From Roseburia sp. 831b (GTDB lineage Bacteria > Bacillota > Clostridia > Lachnospirales > Lachnospiraceae), in contig NZ_CP135162.1 in assembly GCF_001940165.2 (NCBI RefSeq), positions 1 through 64,000 of the forward strand: a DNA stretch of 64,000 nucleotides. Direction: 5' to 3'. Under the pieces are notes generated by a model. It was not told the DNA's origin, ran no database searches, and worked only from the letters and a program-made list of their open reading frames with translations. The translations under genes and the position numbers were made by a program. Position 1 is the first letter of the stretch, and each line of letters starts with the position of its first letter. Below are positions 16,654 through 27,118 of the stretch, one piece after another.

Positions 16654-18203
16654 ATCAGATTAAAATATACAACTATGGAAAATTACAGAACAAAGAATAC
16701 ACATTTGACCCGGGAATCAATCTGATTTATGGGGAAAATGAAGCCGGAAAATCGACGATGCAGGCATTTTTAAAAAGCATGCTGTTCGGGATGGAAAAGC
16801 CAAAGGGAAGGGCGGCAGCAGGAGAGCTTTATACGAAATATGAGCCGTGGCATGCACCGTCTTATTATAGCGGGGCAATGCATTTTTTCGTGGACGGGAA
16901 GCCTTTTTATCTGGAGCGCAATTTCTATGTGAAGGAGAAAAAGGAAGTTTTATGTAACGAAAGGGATGGGGAAGAACTTTCGGTTGCTTATGGAGATTTA
17001 GCGGTGCTGCTTGGAGGAATCAGCAAGGAGGCATATGAGGCAACCTATGAGATTCCACAGGCAGGAGCTGCGACTGGAACACAGCTTGCCGGACTTTTGG
17101 CAGAATACTTATCCGATGCCACGTTAGGTGGTGCCGGCTCGATTCATGTGACAAGGGCGATGAAGAATCTTTTGACCCAAAAGAGAGAACTTGCGTCCAT
17201 ACTTCGAAAAGAAGAACAGCAGCGAAAGCAGCAGCAAGAGCATGTACTGGTAGAAAAAAAAGTTCTTGAGCGTGACCTTGCAGAGCAGAAACAATTAATC
17301 GAGAAAGCAAAAATGCAAATGGAGTCAGAACAGCAAAAGGAAGCGCAATTTGCTAGAAAGCAGGAAACGGTTAGGAAAGAAAGCGGTATCCTACGCATTT
17401 TACATTCTTTTTCTTCCAGAACACTTCGTGTCGCTGGCGCCATGCTTGCAATTTTGAACTCGTTTGCTTATCAAATCTGGTATCAGGTGGCACCCGTTTT
17501 CTGGCTGTTAGAGATTTTTTTCATTGCAATTTTCTTTTGCGGAATTTTTTCGAATGAGACGACAGGGGAAGATGCGCCAGTTCCAGATGGAATATCACAG
17601 AAGCCTCAGTTGGAAGAGGAGCCTTTTTCGGAGAAAAAGTTACTTCGAAAATTAGAAGAGACAGTGCGCGAAAAAGAAATCAGATTGTCTAATTTGAAGG
17701 AACAATCAGAACAATTGGAACAATTAAGCCGGAAAGAACAGGAATTAAAAGAGGATATCCAGGCGTTGGAATTAGCGCAGATGCAGATTCAAAAATTATC
17801 GGTGGAAGTGAGTGAGGATATCCAGGATCAGCTCGATGCGCAGGTGTCAAAATATGTGTCAGAGCTTACGAACGGCAGGTACGACAGAATCCGGGTGGAC
17901 GAACAGGGAAATTTAAAAGTTTATCTGGAAGGAAGAACCATTCCGCTAGAACAGCTTAGCAAGGGAACGTTAGAACAAATGTATCTGGCGCTGCGCCTTG
18001 CTGTTGGCACTGTTTTTACAAGAGAGGAAAAGCTGCCGCTTTTGCTGGATGAGACATTTGCAATGTATGATGAGACACGTCTGGGAGAGGCACTTCTTTT
18101 ACTGGAAAAGCAGCAGACACAGGTATTTTTGTTCACCTGTCAAAAGCGTGAAGAAGAAATCTTACAAAAAATGGGTATTATGTACCAAAAAGTGGTATTA
18201 TAG
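16644..18203 (+). CDS. YhaN/SbcC-like ATPase with central membrane hairpin
   Basis: 519-aa SMC-type ATPase partner of the upstream nuclease. Walker A GENEAGKST (residues 30-38), two coiled-coil arms (about 175-250 and 320-395), an ABC signature LSKGTLEQ (about 437) and Walker B LPLLLDETF (about 464). Between the arms, where Rad50 has its zinc hook, is a hydrophobic pair of segments (about 259-300, AGAMLAILNSFAYQIW and FWLLEIFFIAIFFCGIF), so the tip would sit in the membrane, as proposed for YhaN-type proteins. Much shorter than SbcC. Likely role: DNA end processing at the membrane (inference). Confidence 0.8.
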   Translation: MQINQIKIYNYGKLQNKEYTFDPGINLIYGENEAGKSTMQAFLKSMLFGMEKPKGRAAAGELYTKYEPWHAPSYYSGAMHFFVDGKPFYLERNFYVKEKKEVLCNERDGEELSVAYGDLAVLLGGISKEAYEATYEIPQAGAATGTQLAGLLAEYLSDATLGGAGSIHVTRAMKNLLTQKRELASILRKEEQQRKQQQEHVLVEKKVLERDLAEQKQLIEKAKMQMESEQQKEAQFARKQETVRKESGILRILHSFSSRTLRVAGAMLAILNSFAYQIWYQVAPVFWLLEIFFIAIFFCGIFSNETTGEDAPVPDGISQKPQLEEEPFSEKKLLRKLEETVREKEIRLSNLKEQSEQLEQLSRKEQELKEDIQALELAQMQIQKLSVEVSEDIQDQLDAQVSKYVSELTNGRYDRIRVDEQGNLKVYLEGRTIPLEQLSKGTLEQMYLALRLAVGTVFTREEKLPLLLDETFAMYDETRLGEALLLLEKQQTQVFLFTCQKREEEILQKMGIMYQKVVL

Positions 18204-18235
18204 TAAGGTAATGTTAGGAAAGGAACCTGATTTTT

Positions 18236-20605
18236 ATGGCAAAAAAAAGAAAGAAAAAGAGAAAGAACCGTTTCTTTTGGTTTTTCGCAAAATTTCAAAT
18301 TGTTCTGATGTTCTTAGTCATTGGTGCATTGGCATATTATTATTATGGTGGCTATGCGCAGCAGATTCAGAAATTGCATTCCGAGGCAGTACAGCTTGTG
18401 AAGGATTCCACCGAGGCTACCTTTAAGTCAGCACAGACAAGTAGTGTCTATGATGCAAATGGGGATCTGATTACCAAGTTAAGAGGATCAAAAGACGTTT
18501 ATTATGTAAATTCTGAGGATATTCCTGCCGATGTAAAGGCGGCGATTATCAGTATTGAAGATAAAAAATTTTACAGACACCACGGTGTTGACTATAAAGC
18601 GATTGTGCGTGCATTTGTCGCAATGGTAAAAAATCGTGAGGTAACGCAGGGTGGAAGTACGATTACAATGCAGCTTGCAAGAAATATTTATCTGTCAACG
18701 GAGCAGACCTGGCAGCGAAAAGTGGAAGAGATTTTTATTGCACTTGAGATGGAACGTGTTTACAGCAAGGATAAAATTTTGGAGTATTACTTAAATAATA
18801 TCTATTTTGGAAATGGATATTATGGAATTCAGGCTGCAAGCCGTGGTTATTTCAATAAGGATGTCCAGGATTTGGATCTTTCGCAGATTGCATATCTGTG
18901 TGGAATTCCGAACAATCCGACCATGTACAACCCACTCACCCATTTGGATAAAGGGGTTGGGCGAAGAAATCGTATTCTGAAAAATATGTTAGAGGACGGA
19001 AAAATTTCGCAGGCCAGATACAATGAGGCTGTTTCCGAGGAGATTGTCTTAGACCAGCCGGAAGAGACGGCAAAGAATGATTATGTGGAAACTTATACCT
19101 ATTCTTGTGCAACCAAGGCGTTGATGTCATTGGAGGGATTTGAATTCCAATATGATTTTGATACGCAGGAGGAGGAAGATGCGTATGATGAGGCTTACAG
19201 TGAACTTTACGATGAGTGCCAGAAGAAACTGTATACAGCCGGTTATCAGATTTATACTTCCATTGACCTTACCATGCAGCAGGAATTACAGGATTCTGTG
19301 AACGATACGTTAAGCGATTTTACGGAGACAACGGATGACGGCGTCTATACGCTTCAATCTTCTGCGGTATGTATTGACAATGACACAGGATTTGTAAAAG
19401 CAATTGTAGGTGGACGAAGCCAGGACTTTTCCGGCTATACCTTAAACCGTGCCTACCAGAGTTTCCGACAGCCTGGTAGTACGATAAAACCTTTGATTGT
19501 ATACACGCCAGCTTTTGAAAATGGTTATACGCCGGATTCCCATGTGGTCGATCAGCCAATTGAGGATGGACCAAAGAATGCGGGAGGTTCCTACCGAGGC
19601 GAGATTACGGTACGGACAGCGGTAGAGAATTCCATCAACACGATTGCATGGCAGTTGTATACAGAGCTGACCCCAAAGGTAGGTCTTTCCTATTTGAAAG
19701 AGATGAATTTCTCCAAAATTGTTGCAGCAGATGAGACACCGGCAACCGCACTGGGTGGTTTTACCAATGGTGTTTCCGCAGTTGAGATGGCATCCGGTTA
19801 TGCTACGATTGAAAATGATGGTGTTTACCGCGAACCGACCTGTGTCACATCTATTTTGGATGCAGATGGAAATGTAGTTTATTCCGCACCACAGACAGAG
19901 ACGATTGTCTATAAGCAGAATGCAGCCCGCATGATGACCGATGTGTTACAGGGTGTTATCAAAGAAGGTACCGCAAGAGGACTTTCCCTTGGTGACATGC
20001 CATGTGCTGGAAAAACAGGTACGACAAACGGTTCAAAGGATGGCTGGTTTGTGGGTTATACCAGATATTACACCACAAGTGTATGGGTTGGATATGATAT
20101 GCCAAAAACTTTGAATAACTTACAGGGTGCAACCTATCCTGGAAAAATCTGGCAGGATTTCATGTTAAAGATTCATGAGGGACTAGATCCGCTTGATTTT
20201 CTCCCATATGCACAGGTTTCCGATAGTGTGAACCAGGGTGAATCGCAGGACGAGACAACCGATGAGTCGCAGGATGCGGTAGAAAATACGGATGCACAAC
20301 CGACAACAACGGATACAGGAGATGCGCAGCAGACTACAACCGATCAGACACAGAACAATCAGACGCAGCAGGGAACGACGGGACAGACAAACAATTCTAC
20401 CGTCACAACCCCAACGGATATCCAGGGTACAACTACAAATGACAATGGAAACTCGCAGAATACCATCAACGGAACAACGGGACAGACAGATTCCGATTCG
20501 TCAAATGGTTCCCAGACCAATCAAAACGGTTCCCAGACCAATCAAAATGGCACCCAGACAGGGCAAAATGGAGGAGAAAATACGCCATCCGATGGACAAA
20601 ACTGA
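18236..20605 (+). CDS. Class A penicillin-binding protein (PBP1A)
   Basis: 789-aa bifunctional peptidoglycan synthase. A very basic cytoplasmic N-terminus and one membrane segment (about 20-43) precede the GT51 glycosyltransferase domain (EDKKFYRHHG with catalytic Glu near 107, GGSTITMQLARN, KILEYYLN) and the transpeptidase domain with GSTIK (Ser near 415), SIN (about 465) and AGKTGTT (about 593). The last 120 residues are a Thr/Gln/Asn/Gly-rich extracellular tail with short repeats. AGGAAAGGAA precedes the ATG, 32 bp after the YhaN-like gene. Confidence 0.95.
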   Translation: MAKKRKKKRKNRFFWFFAKFQIVLMFLVIGALAYYYYGGYAQQIQKLHSEAVQLVKDSTEATFKSAQTSSVYDANGDLITKLRGSKDVYYVNSEDIPADVKAAIISIEDKKFYRHHGVDYKAIVRAFVAMVKNREVTQGGSTITMQLARNIYLSTEQTWQRKVEEIFIALEMERVYSKDKILEYYLNNIYFGNGYYGIQAASRGYFNKDVQDLDLSQIAYLCGIPNNPTMYNPLTHLDKGVGRRNRILKNMLEDGKISQARYNEAVSEEIVLDQPEETAKNDYVETYTYSCATKALMSLEGFEFQYDFDTQEEEDAYDEAYSELYDECQKKLYTAGYQIYTSIDLTMQQELQDSVNDTLSDFTETTDDGVYTLQSSAVCIDNDTGFVKAIVGGRSQDFSGYTLNRAYQSFRQPGSTIKPLIVYTPAFENGYTPDSHVVDQPIEDGPKNAGGSYRGEITVRTAVENSINTIAWQLYTELTPKVGLSYLKEMNFSKIVAADETPATALGGFTNGVSAVEMASGYATIENDGVYREPTCVTSILDADGNVVYSAPQTETIVYKQNAARMMTDVLQGVIKEGTARGLSLGDMPCAGKTGTTNGSKDGWFVGYTRYYTTSVWVGYDMPKTLNNLQGATYPGKIWQDFMLKIHEGLDPLDFLPYAQVSDSVNQGESQDETTDESQDAVENTDAQPTTTDTGDAQQTTTDQTQNNQTQQGTTGQTNNSTVTTPTDIQGTTTNDNGNSQNTINGTTGQTDSDSSNGSQTNQNGSQTNQNGTQTGQNGGENTPSDGQN
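20507..20569 (+). repeat. 21-bp coding tandem repeat in PBP tail
   Basis: Three head-to-tail 21-bp units (20507, 20528, 20549) encoding GSQTNQN, GSQTNQN and GTQTGQN; the first two differ in one base. The unit is a multiple of three, so copy number can change without a frameshift. Confidence 0.85.
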
Positions 20606-20677
20606 ACCGTTGACAATTAGGAAACGAAACCGTAAAATAAGGATAGTATTTGGCGAAAATCAGAAAGGAAATAAATC

Positions 20678-21619
20678 ATGAAAAAATATGCATTTGGTGT
20701 AGATATTGGTGGTACTACCATCAAGATGGGTTTTTTTGAAACAAGTGGAAAAATGTTGGATAAATGGGAAATCAAGACCAATACCGAGAACAACGGAGCT
20801 TCCATTTTAGAGGATGTGGCTCGTGCCGTTGACAACAAACTGGCACAGGAGAGCATCTCCAAAAATGATGTACAGGGAATTGGAATCGGTGTACCAGGAC
20901 CTGTTATGGCAGATGGAACTGTGAATAAATGCGTAAACCTTGGATGGGGTGTATTCAATGTTGCAGAACAGTTACAGAACTTAAGTGGTCTTTCTGTAAA
21001 AGTAGGAAATGATGCAAATGTCGCAGCACTTGGAGAAATGTGGCAAGGCGGCGGTAAAGGATTTACAGATGTAGTTATGGTTACACTTGGAACCGGTGTT
21101 GGCGGTGGAATCATCATCGGTGGTAAGATGGTTTCTGGTGCAACAGGAGCCGGTGGTGAAATCGGACATGTCATGGTGAATGAAGACGAAATCGAACTCT
21201 GTGGATGTGGAAAATGTGGATGTTTAGAGCAGTATGCATCAGCAACCGGAATTGTTCGTATTGCAAAAAGAAAGCTTGCAACTACAACCGCTGAGACATC
21301 TTTACGCAATTTTGATGAACTCACTGCAAAAGATGTTTTCGACGAAGCAAAAGCAGGAGATGCGGTTGCCGTTGGTCTTGTAGACGAAGTAGGTAAGATT
21401 TTAGGAACAGCACTTGCTAATATTGCATGTGTAGTAAACCCACAGGCATTTGTAATCGGCGGTGGAGTTTCAAAAGCTGGTAAGATTTTAACAGATAATA
21501 TTGAAAAATATTATGTAGAAAGAACCTTCCATGCCTGCCGTGGTGCAAAATTCGAACTTGCATCCCTTGGAAATGATGCAGGAATGTATGGATGTGTCCG
21601 TATGTTGTTAGAAGACTAA
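20678..21619 (+). CDS. glcK: ROK-family glucokinase
   Basis: 313-aa ATP-dependent sugar kinase that makes glucose 6-phosphate. N-terminal phosphate-binding DIGGTTIKMG, the substrate motif GNDANVAALGE, GTGVGGGII, the ROK block GAGGEIGH and a zinc site CGCGKCGCLEQYAS are all present, which is the glucokinase rather than repressor arrangement (no HTH). AGAAAGGA precedes the ATG. It is 72 bp after the PBP gene and ends before a strong terminator. Confidence 0.92.
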   Translation: MKKYAFGVDIGGTTIKMGFFETSGKMLDKWEIKTNTENNGASILEDVARAVDNKLAQESISKNDVQGIGIGVPGPVMADGTVNKCVNLGWGVFNVAEQLQNLSGLSVKVGNDANVAALGEMWQGGGKGFTDVVMVTLGTGVGGGIIIGGKMVSGATGAGGEIGHVMVNEDEIELCGCGKCGCLEQYASATGIVRIAKRKLATTTAETSLRNFDELTAKDVFDEAKAGDAVAVGLVDEVGKILGTALANIACVVNPQAFVIGGGVSKAGKILTDNIEKYYVERTFHACRGAKFELASLGNDAGMYGCVRMLLED

Positions 21620-21664
21620 AAAAGATGCAGGGATGTATCTGTGTATTGCCAGAGGTACAGAAAT

Positions 21665-21716
21665 AAAAATCCACAGCTTACGAAGAACTATAAATTTCGT
21701 AAGTTGTGGATTTTTT
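21665..21716. terminator. Bidirectional terminator between glcK and thiT
   Basis: AAAATCCACAGCTTACGAA pairs with TTCGTAAGTTGTGGATTTT; T-run on the plus side and A-run on the other, between convergent genes. Confidence 0.85.
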
Positions 21717-21798
21717 CAAATTGACTGTTTTTGAGCAAGCAAATTTCTGGTTTCAAAAGTTATGTTTGCTTCATATGAGATATTTTTCAAAGTTTGAC

Positions 21799-22485
21799 TT
21801 ACACTTCTGCACGTGCCATTTTTTTCACATAAGCAAGGGCGCTTGCAACCGGTGGAAGTGAAATCAAAATCAAGGTTACAAGTGCCTCCGGTACTAAGTA
21901 GCTTGCCTGATAAGTTACGGAATAGACTAACGCCGGAGTTCCTTCTGGTGCGAAAGAACCGAAGAAAACAACACCGGAAATGGTGGAACAAATGAAACGT
22001 CCGATTACACCGACAACATATCCAATCTGTAAGCCCCATTTTTTCTTATAAAAGAAACCGGAGAGTCCTAAGGCGCCGAATGCAAGCGGGTAATCCAAAA
22101 GCATCTGCGGAATCGTGTAAAAGATTGGTTCCATGACAAACTGAACAAGACCATAGGCAAAACCGGTCATAAGTCCGATAGATGGACCGTACCAATAACC
22201 AATCAAAGCGATAAAGAGCATACTAAACAATGTGACAGAACCACCCATTGGAAGGTTGGCAAATTTAATCATAGAGGTCACAACTGCAAGTGCAATGGCA
22301 ACTGCAGAGAATACAAGCTGCTTGGTTGTAATAGCCTTTTTGGTCTCAGCGCTCTTGTGACGAACGAGAAGTGAACCAATGATTAAGATTGCGATGATGG
22401 CAATGATAATCACAAGACCAATTGTAGTTAAATGTGCAGAGCCGTCATCCCAGGCTCCTTCTGGTGTTGCAAAAAAATTGTTCAT
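21799..22485 (-). CDS. thiT: Thiamine ECF transporter S component
   Basis: 228-aa membrane protein that binds thiamine and works with a shared ECF energizing module. Six or seven hydrophobic segments; the block YWYGPSIGLMTGFAYGLVQF and the QMLLDYPLAFGALGLSG motif are typical of ThiT. The TPP riboswitch directly upstream fixes the vitamin. ATG 22485 (MNNFFATPEG) is chosen because AAGGGAGA (22492-22499) stands 6 bp before it; a longer frame from 22509 includes that SD. The extra N-terminal membrane segment (about 20-45) is longer than in short ThiT proteins. EcfA and EcfT partners could be the module at 30544-33073 or others. Confidence 0.88.
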   Translation of the reverse strand: MNNFFATPEGAWDDGSAHLTTIGLVIIIAIIAILIIGSLLVRHKSAETKKAITTKQLVFSAVAIALAVVTSMIKFANLPMGGSVTLFSMLFIALIGYWYGPSIGLMTGFAYGLVQFVMEPIFYTIPQMLLDYPLAFGALGLSGFFYKKKWGLQIGYVVGVIGRFICSTISGVVFFGSFAPEGTPALVYSVTYQASYLVPEALVTLILISLPPVASALAYVKKMARAEV

Positions 22486-22530
22486 AAAAAATCTCCCTTC
22501 ATATTTCATGCCAGGAGGGAGTGATAAAAA

Positions 22531-22617
22531 CGCTTCCTTACGCCGGTATTATCCGGTTCAAGTAATGAGGGTCGATGAAAATCATCTCTCAGCGTTGCAA
22601 AAAGCAATGCACCCCTA
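22531..22617 (-). promoter_or_regulatory. TPP riboswitch (THI element)
   Basis: On the minus strand the element reads GGGGTGC, then CTGAGA, ACCC, TTGAACCGGATAATACCGG and GTAAGGAAG, the conserved parts of the TPP aptamer. The stretch after it (CACTCCCTCC, about 22513-22525) can pair with the thiT SD AAGGGAG, so control is probably at translation start. Confidence 0.95.
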
Positions 22618-22785
22618 GCAGAAATATTTTATTGTGTGTAACGTGATAGGTTTAGGAAAACCTTCGTCGTTAAATATAGCAACGTTAAGAAATAAAGTCA
22701 AGGAAGATTGTCGAAAAATACAATCCGGTTCGCCAGAGGATGAAGATGGAAGTTGGTTGAAGAAAAATCGAAGCAGGTCAGAGCA

Positions 22786-23253
22786 ATGGAGTAGAAAAAG
22801 CAGAAAACTTTTGAAAACACCTAAAGCCATTTAAGCAATGGAGTAGAAAACTGGGAAAAGTTGAAAAAGCACCTAAAGCCACCGAGCGAATGGAGTAGGA
22901 AACTGGGAAAAGTTGAAAAAACACCTAAAGTCATTTAAGCCATGGAGTAGAAAAAGTGTGAAACCGCTGAAAGCACCTAAAGTCCTCTAAGCAATGGAGT
23001 AGAGAACAAGATAAATGCTCAAAAATACCTAAAGGCGCCAAGGCAATGGAGTAGAAAATAAGATAAATGCTTGAAAACACCTAAAGTCATTTAAGCCATG
23101 GAGTAGAAAACAAGATAACTGCTTAAAAACACCTAAAGGCGCCAAGCCAATGGAGTAGAAAAAGTGTGAAATCGCTGAAAGCACCTAAAGTTCTCTAAGC
23201 AATGGAGTAGAGAATCCGGAAAATTACAAAAACCACCTAAAGTCGCCAGAACA
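22786..23253. repeat. Non-coding 52-bp tandem array, nine units
   Basis: ATGGAGTAG begins at 22786, 22838, 22890, 22942, 22994, 23046, 23098, 23150 and 23202, exactly 52 bp apart without any indel. Each unit also has CACCTAAAG (sometimes TACCTAAAG) at a fixed place about 31 bp in, and an AAGC-like block before the next unit; the rest varies. Units 4 and 8 are near twins, as are 5 and 7, and 2 and 3, showing copying within the array. Two decayed units continue to about 23345. The period is not a multiple of three and the units contain stop codons, so it is not coding. It fills most of the 1-kb gap between thiT and the divergent marR gene. Confidence 0.9.
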
Positions 23254-23419
23254 AGGCGTTGGAGAAAGCAGGACGTATCTAGAATCTCTTAAAGAGCCAA
23301 AGTGAAGGGAGTGGAAAAGTTAGAAAACGTCTAAAACCATTTAAAGCCAAGTGCATACAATAATATAACTACAATAATAGTTATACATTCCTTTTTTATA
23401 ACGAAAATTTGAAAATTTC

Positions 23420-23447
23420 TTGATTCTTAGGCAAGACATGGTATGAT
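23420..23447 (+). promoter_or_regulatory. marR promoter
   Basis: TTGATT (23420-23425), 16-bp spacer, TATGAT (23442-23447), about 85 bp before the marR start. Confidence 0.55.
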
Positions 23448-23533
23448 AAAAGTCGGGGAAAATTGTCATAAAAACTGGAAACTTGACTCGGACAGAAGTT
23501 TTTTGATTTATGACAGCAAAAAGGAGTATAACA

Positions 23534-23989
23534 ATGACAACAGATGAAGCATTTAACGAGTTATTGGTGAAACTTTTCAAGGATATCACGGAGATTGAGG
23601 GAAGAGAACTGGTAACAGAGGAGTTCCATGACATCACGTATAACGATTTCCATATTATAGAAGGAATCGGTACGAAAGAGGCAAAAACCATGACTGGAAT
23701 TGCCAAAAGCATGAATGTCACAACAGGCACCATGACAAAGGCAATTGAAGGTCTGACAGAAAAAGGTTATGTGACAAGGGAGCGAACCAAAGAGGACAAA
23801 CGAATTGTCTTTATTTCATTGACGGAAAAAGGAAAACGGGCTTACGAACATCATGAGGCGTTTCATAATCGTATGATTAGCTCCATGAAAAATTCACTTT
23901 CCAGAGAAGAATTGACGGTTTTAGCTCATTCTATGGAGACGCTTACAAACTTTTTTCATGAAGTTTACGAAGAAAATAAGAAGAAATAG
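23534..23989 (+). CDS. MarR-family transcriptional regulator
   Basis: 151-aa winged-helix regulator. The DNA-binding part has GIAKSMNVTTGTMTKAIEGL (recognition helix) and the wing RERTKEDKRIVFISLTEKG, with dimerisation helices at both ends. It resembles FabT/SlyA-type members, but no fatty-acid genes follow, so the target is unknown. ATG 23534 follows AAGGAG (23521-23526); the in-frame codon at 23510 lies before that SD. It precedes the DUF4321 gene by 9 bp, so both form an operon. A 52-bp repeat array lies upstream. Confidence 0.85.
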   Translation: MTTDEAFNELLVKLFKDITEIEGRELVTEEFHDITYNDFHIIEGIGTKEAKTMTGIAKSMNVTTGTMTKAIEGLTEKGYVTRERTKEDKRIVFISLTEKGKRAYEHHEAFHNRMISSMKNSLSREELTVLAHSMETLTNFFHEVYEENKKK

Positions 23990-23998
23990 GAGAATACA

Positions 23999-24262
23999 AT
24001 GAGTAGAGGGAATGCAGGAAAAAATAATTGGGCACTGTTTTTATTATTGTTAGCAGGAATTGTGCTTGGAGGCTTCCTTGGTTCACTTGCAGAGGGAGTA
24101 CCATTTTTAAGCTGGTTAAATTACGGACAAAACTTCGGATTTGCAGAACCAATCGTGTTGAATCTTGGAATCTTGGTTCTGACATTTGGGCTGACCATTA
24201 AGATTACAATTGCAAGCATTATAGGTGTGTTATTAGCGATTATCATCTACCGACTTATGTAG
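23999..24262 (+). CDS. DUF4321 small membrane protein
   Basis: 87-aa protein with two or three hydrophobic segments (about 10-32 and 50-85). The order LLLLAGIVLGGFLGSLAEG, WLNYGQNFG, LNLGILVLTFGLTIKI and a final IIYRLM fits the DUF4321 family of Clostridia, often found near maf/radC or cell-shape genes. Function unknown. It is co-transcribed with the MarR gene. Confidence 0.8.
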   Translation: MSRGNAGKNNWALFLLLLAGIVLGGFLGSLAEGVPFLSWLNYGQNFGFAEPIVLNLGILVLTFGLTIKITIASIIGVLLAIIIYRLM

Positions 24263-24350
24263 TTGGATTGCATGAGCTTGTAATCAAGATGTGAGATTAA
24301 AAATTGTATAAGGAAGATTCTGCCAGGCAATGTGCTGTGGCAAGAAAAAC

Positions 24351-24391
24351 AGGGTGTCAGGCGCTTGTATGTCTTGATGCCCTATTTTTTT
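24351..24391 (+). terminator. Terminator after DUF4321 gene
   Basis: AGGGTGTCAG pairs with CTTGATGCCCT (G-U pairs), followed by a run of seven T. The remaining part of the 357-bp gap to gdhA is A+T-rich and holds a TATAAT at 24553 without a good -35. Confidence 0.75.
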
Positions 24392-24616
24392 ACTTCATAA
24401 AAATAGGATAAATAAGAAAAATCAAGAATATTGATAAAAAACGTTATAAATGAAATTTTTAATAGATAAACTTGCAAAAATACTGCTTTTTTGCATGAAA
24501 ACTTTAATATTTTAACGAAATAAAGAAAAAACCATTGCATCATAATTCATTTTATAATAAAATAAACGTGTTGATGAACAAACAACGGCATGTTGTGTTA
24601 GAAAAGGAGATTGTGA

Positions 24617-25978
<1,362 letters not shown>

Positions 25979-26015
25979 GCAAAAATTAAAAGCTGATAAA
26001 TAGTTATTCAAAATA

Positions 26016-26053
26016 AGCCCCCACACATTACAGAACTGTAATGTGTGGGGGCT
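26016..26053. terminator. gdhA terminator, perfect 18-bp hairpin
   Basis: AGCCCCCACACATTACAG and CTGTAATGTGTGGGGGCT pair perfectly around a 2-nt AA centre. Only a short T-rich stretch follows. Confidence 0.8.
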
Positions 26054-26121
26054 GTTGCTTTTATGGACAATAAATGAAAATATAGAAAATGACTAGATTA
26101 TTCAAGAATAAGTTGGAAAAC

Positions 26122-26197
26122 GCAACTAAAAATAATTACAGAATTAAAATGCAATCAAATATGGTTGCAAAATAAAAATGCAATCAAAAACAATTGC
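26122..26197. promoter_or_regulatory. Three dyads at 29-bp spacing, candidate operator
   Basis: 18-bp dyads GCAACTAAAAATAATTAC (26122), GCAATCAAATATGGTTGC (26151) and GCAATCAAAAACAATTGC (26180) are spaced exactly 29 bp. The last two are clear inverted repeats (GCAA...TTGC). They end 48 bp before the satD-like start codon, where a regulator would control the two-gene unit. Confidence 0.6.
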
Positions 26198-26245
26198 AAA
26201 AATAAAATATAAGTTTTAAAATATATGAAAAATGGAGGTGCACTT

Positions 26246-27118
26246 ATGAAAAAATATGTTTCATTAATAATGGATATTGAAAAGTCAAAATCATACGATA
26301 TCAACGATCGAAACGAAATGCAGCATTATATAGATAAATGCATCAAAAATCTTAACATTTTATTTGATGAGGGAATGCAATGTGAGGTTACATTTAGTGC
26401 GGGTGATGAACTTCAAGGATTGTTCCATGATGTTGTTACAGCGTTGTTATATTTCAGAATGTTAGAAATGCTTGTGAACCCAGTTAAGATAAGGGCTGGT
26501 ATTGGAATCGGTGATTGGACTGTAAAGATGGAACAAGGATTGTCTACACAACAAGATGGACCAGCTTATCATAAAGCTAGACAAGCAATTGAAGCGGCGC
26601 GCAGCATGCAGTTACAGAATGTTCGAATTTGTTCAGATAATGATGATATATTAGCAAATCATTTAATGAATGCATCTTTACCTTTAAAAAGGCAGCAGGT
26701 ATATATGCAAAATATGGTTCAGGTTTTAATGGAGCTGCTGTTCCCATTCGTTCCGGCAAGTATTAAGTTGGGTAGATATGATGTTGTGAAAGAATTAATT
26801 GCAGTTAAATTTGAATATAGGTTAGGCTCAAAAAACAGGGGAGTATATTCAAGAAGAAATATTGTTATGGAACAAGAAGTTTTGAATCTGAATGAGATAC
26901 CAGCCGTGTTGCCAATTTATATAAATGGAGAGATAGCGGATGCAGAATCGGCTATTATTAAGAAAAATACAGCGTTGATTATTTCAGAGATACTGCGATG
27001 CTCTAGGCAGAATGTGGTATCAATTATGAGAAGAGGTAATTCTAATAAAATAAGAGAATTAGATTATGTGGCATTGCAATATGTGAAAAAACATTATGGA
27101 GGAAGTAGATGGAATTAA
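26246..27118 (+). CDS. SatD-family protein
   Basis: 290-aa protein of the SatD family, named from an acid-tolerance locus in Streptococcus. The first 120 residues look like a nucleotide-cyclase or GGDEF-type fold: IMDIEKS with Asp10, SAGDELQG with Asp54-Glu55 and GIGIGDW (85-91), followed by DGPAYHKAR (104-112). The last 50 residues (about 241-283, SRQNVVSIMRRGNSNKI) look like a helix-turn-helix. These assignments are by eye. GGAGGTG (26234-26240) supports ATG 26246. It overlaps the DUF3307 gene by 10 bp, a pairing seen in many bacteria. Lower G+C than its neighbours hints at transfer. Confidence 0.75.
   Translation: MKKYVSLIMDIEKSKSYDINDRNEMQHYIDKCIKNLNILFDEGMQCEVTFSAGDELQGLFHDVVTALLYFRMLEMLVNPVKIRAGIGIGDWTVKMEQGLSTQQDGPAYHKARQAIEAARSMQLQNVRICSDNDDILANHLMNASLPLKRQQVYMQNMVQVLMELLFPFVPASIKLGRYDVVKELIAVKFEYRLGSKNRGVYSRRNIVMEQEVLNLNEIPAVLPIYINGEIADAESAIIKKNTALIISEILRCSRQNVVSIMRRGNSNKIRELDYVALQYVKKHYGGSRWN

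Noticed and set aside
20617..21324. 235-aa minus-strand frame opposite glcK
   Set aside because: Shadow of the ROK kinase gene; Ser/Pro/Thr composition typical of antisense frames.
22615..22834. Short open frames on both strands at the edge of the 52-bp array
   Set aside because: They end inside the repeats, have no SD and no family likeness; the 52-bp period breaks every frame.
22786..23253. CRISPR array
   Set aside because: The conserved blocks are only about 9 bp each, the units drift everywhere and near-identical 'spacers' recur; no cas genes are near.
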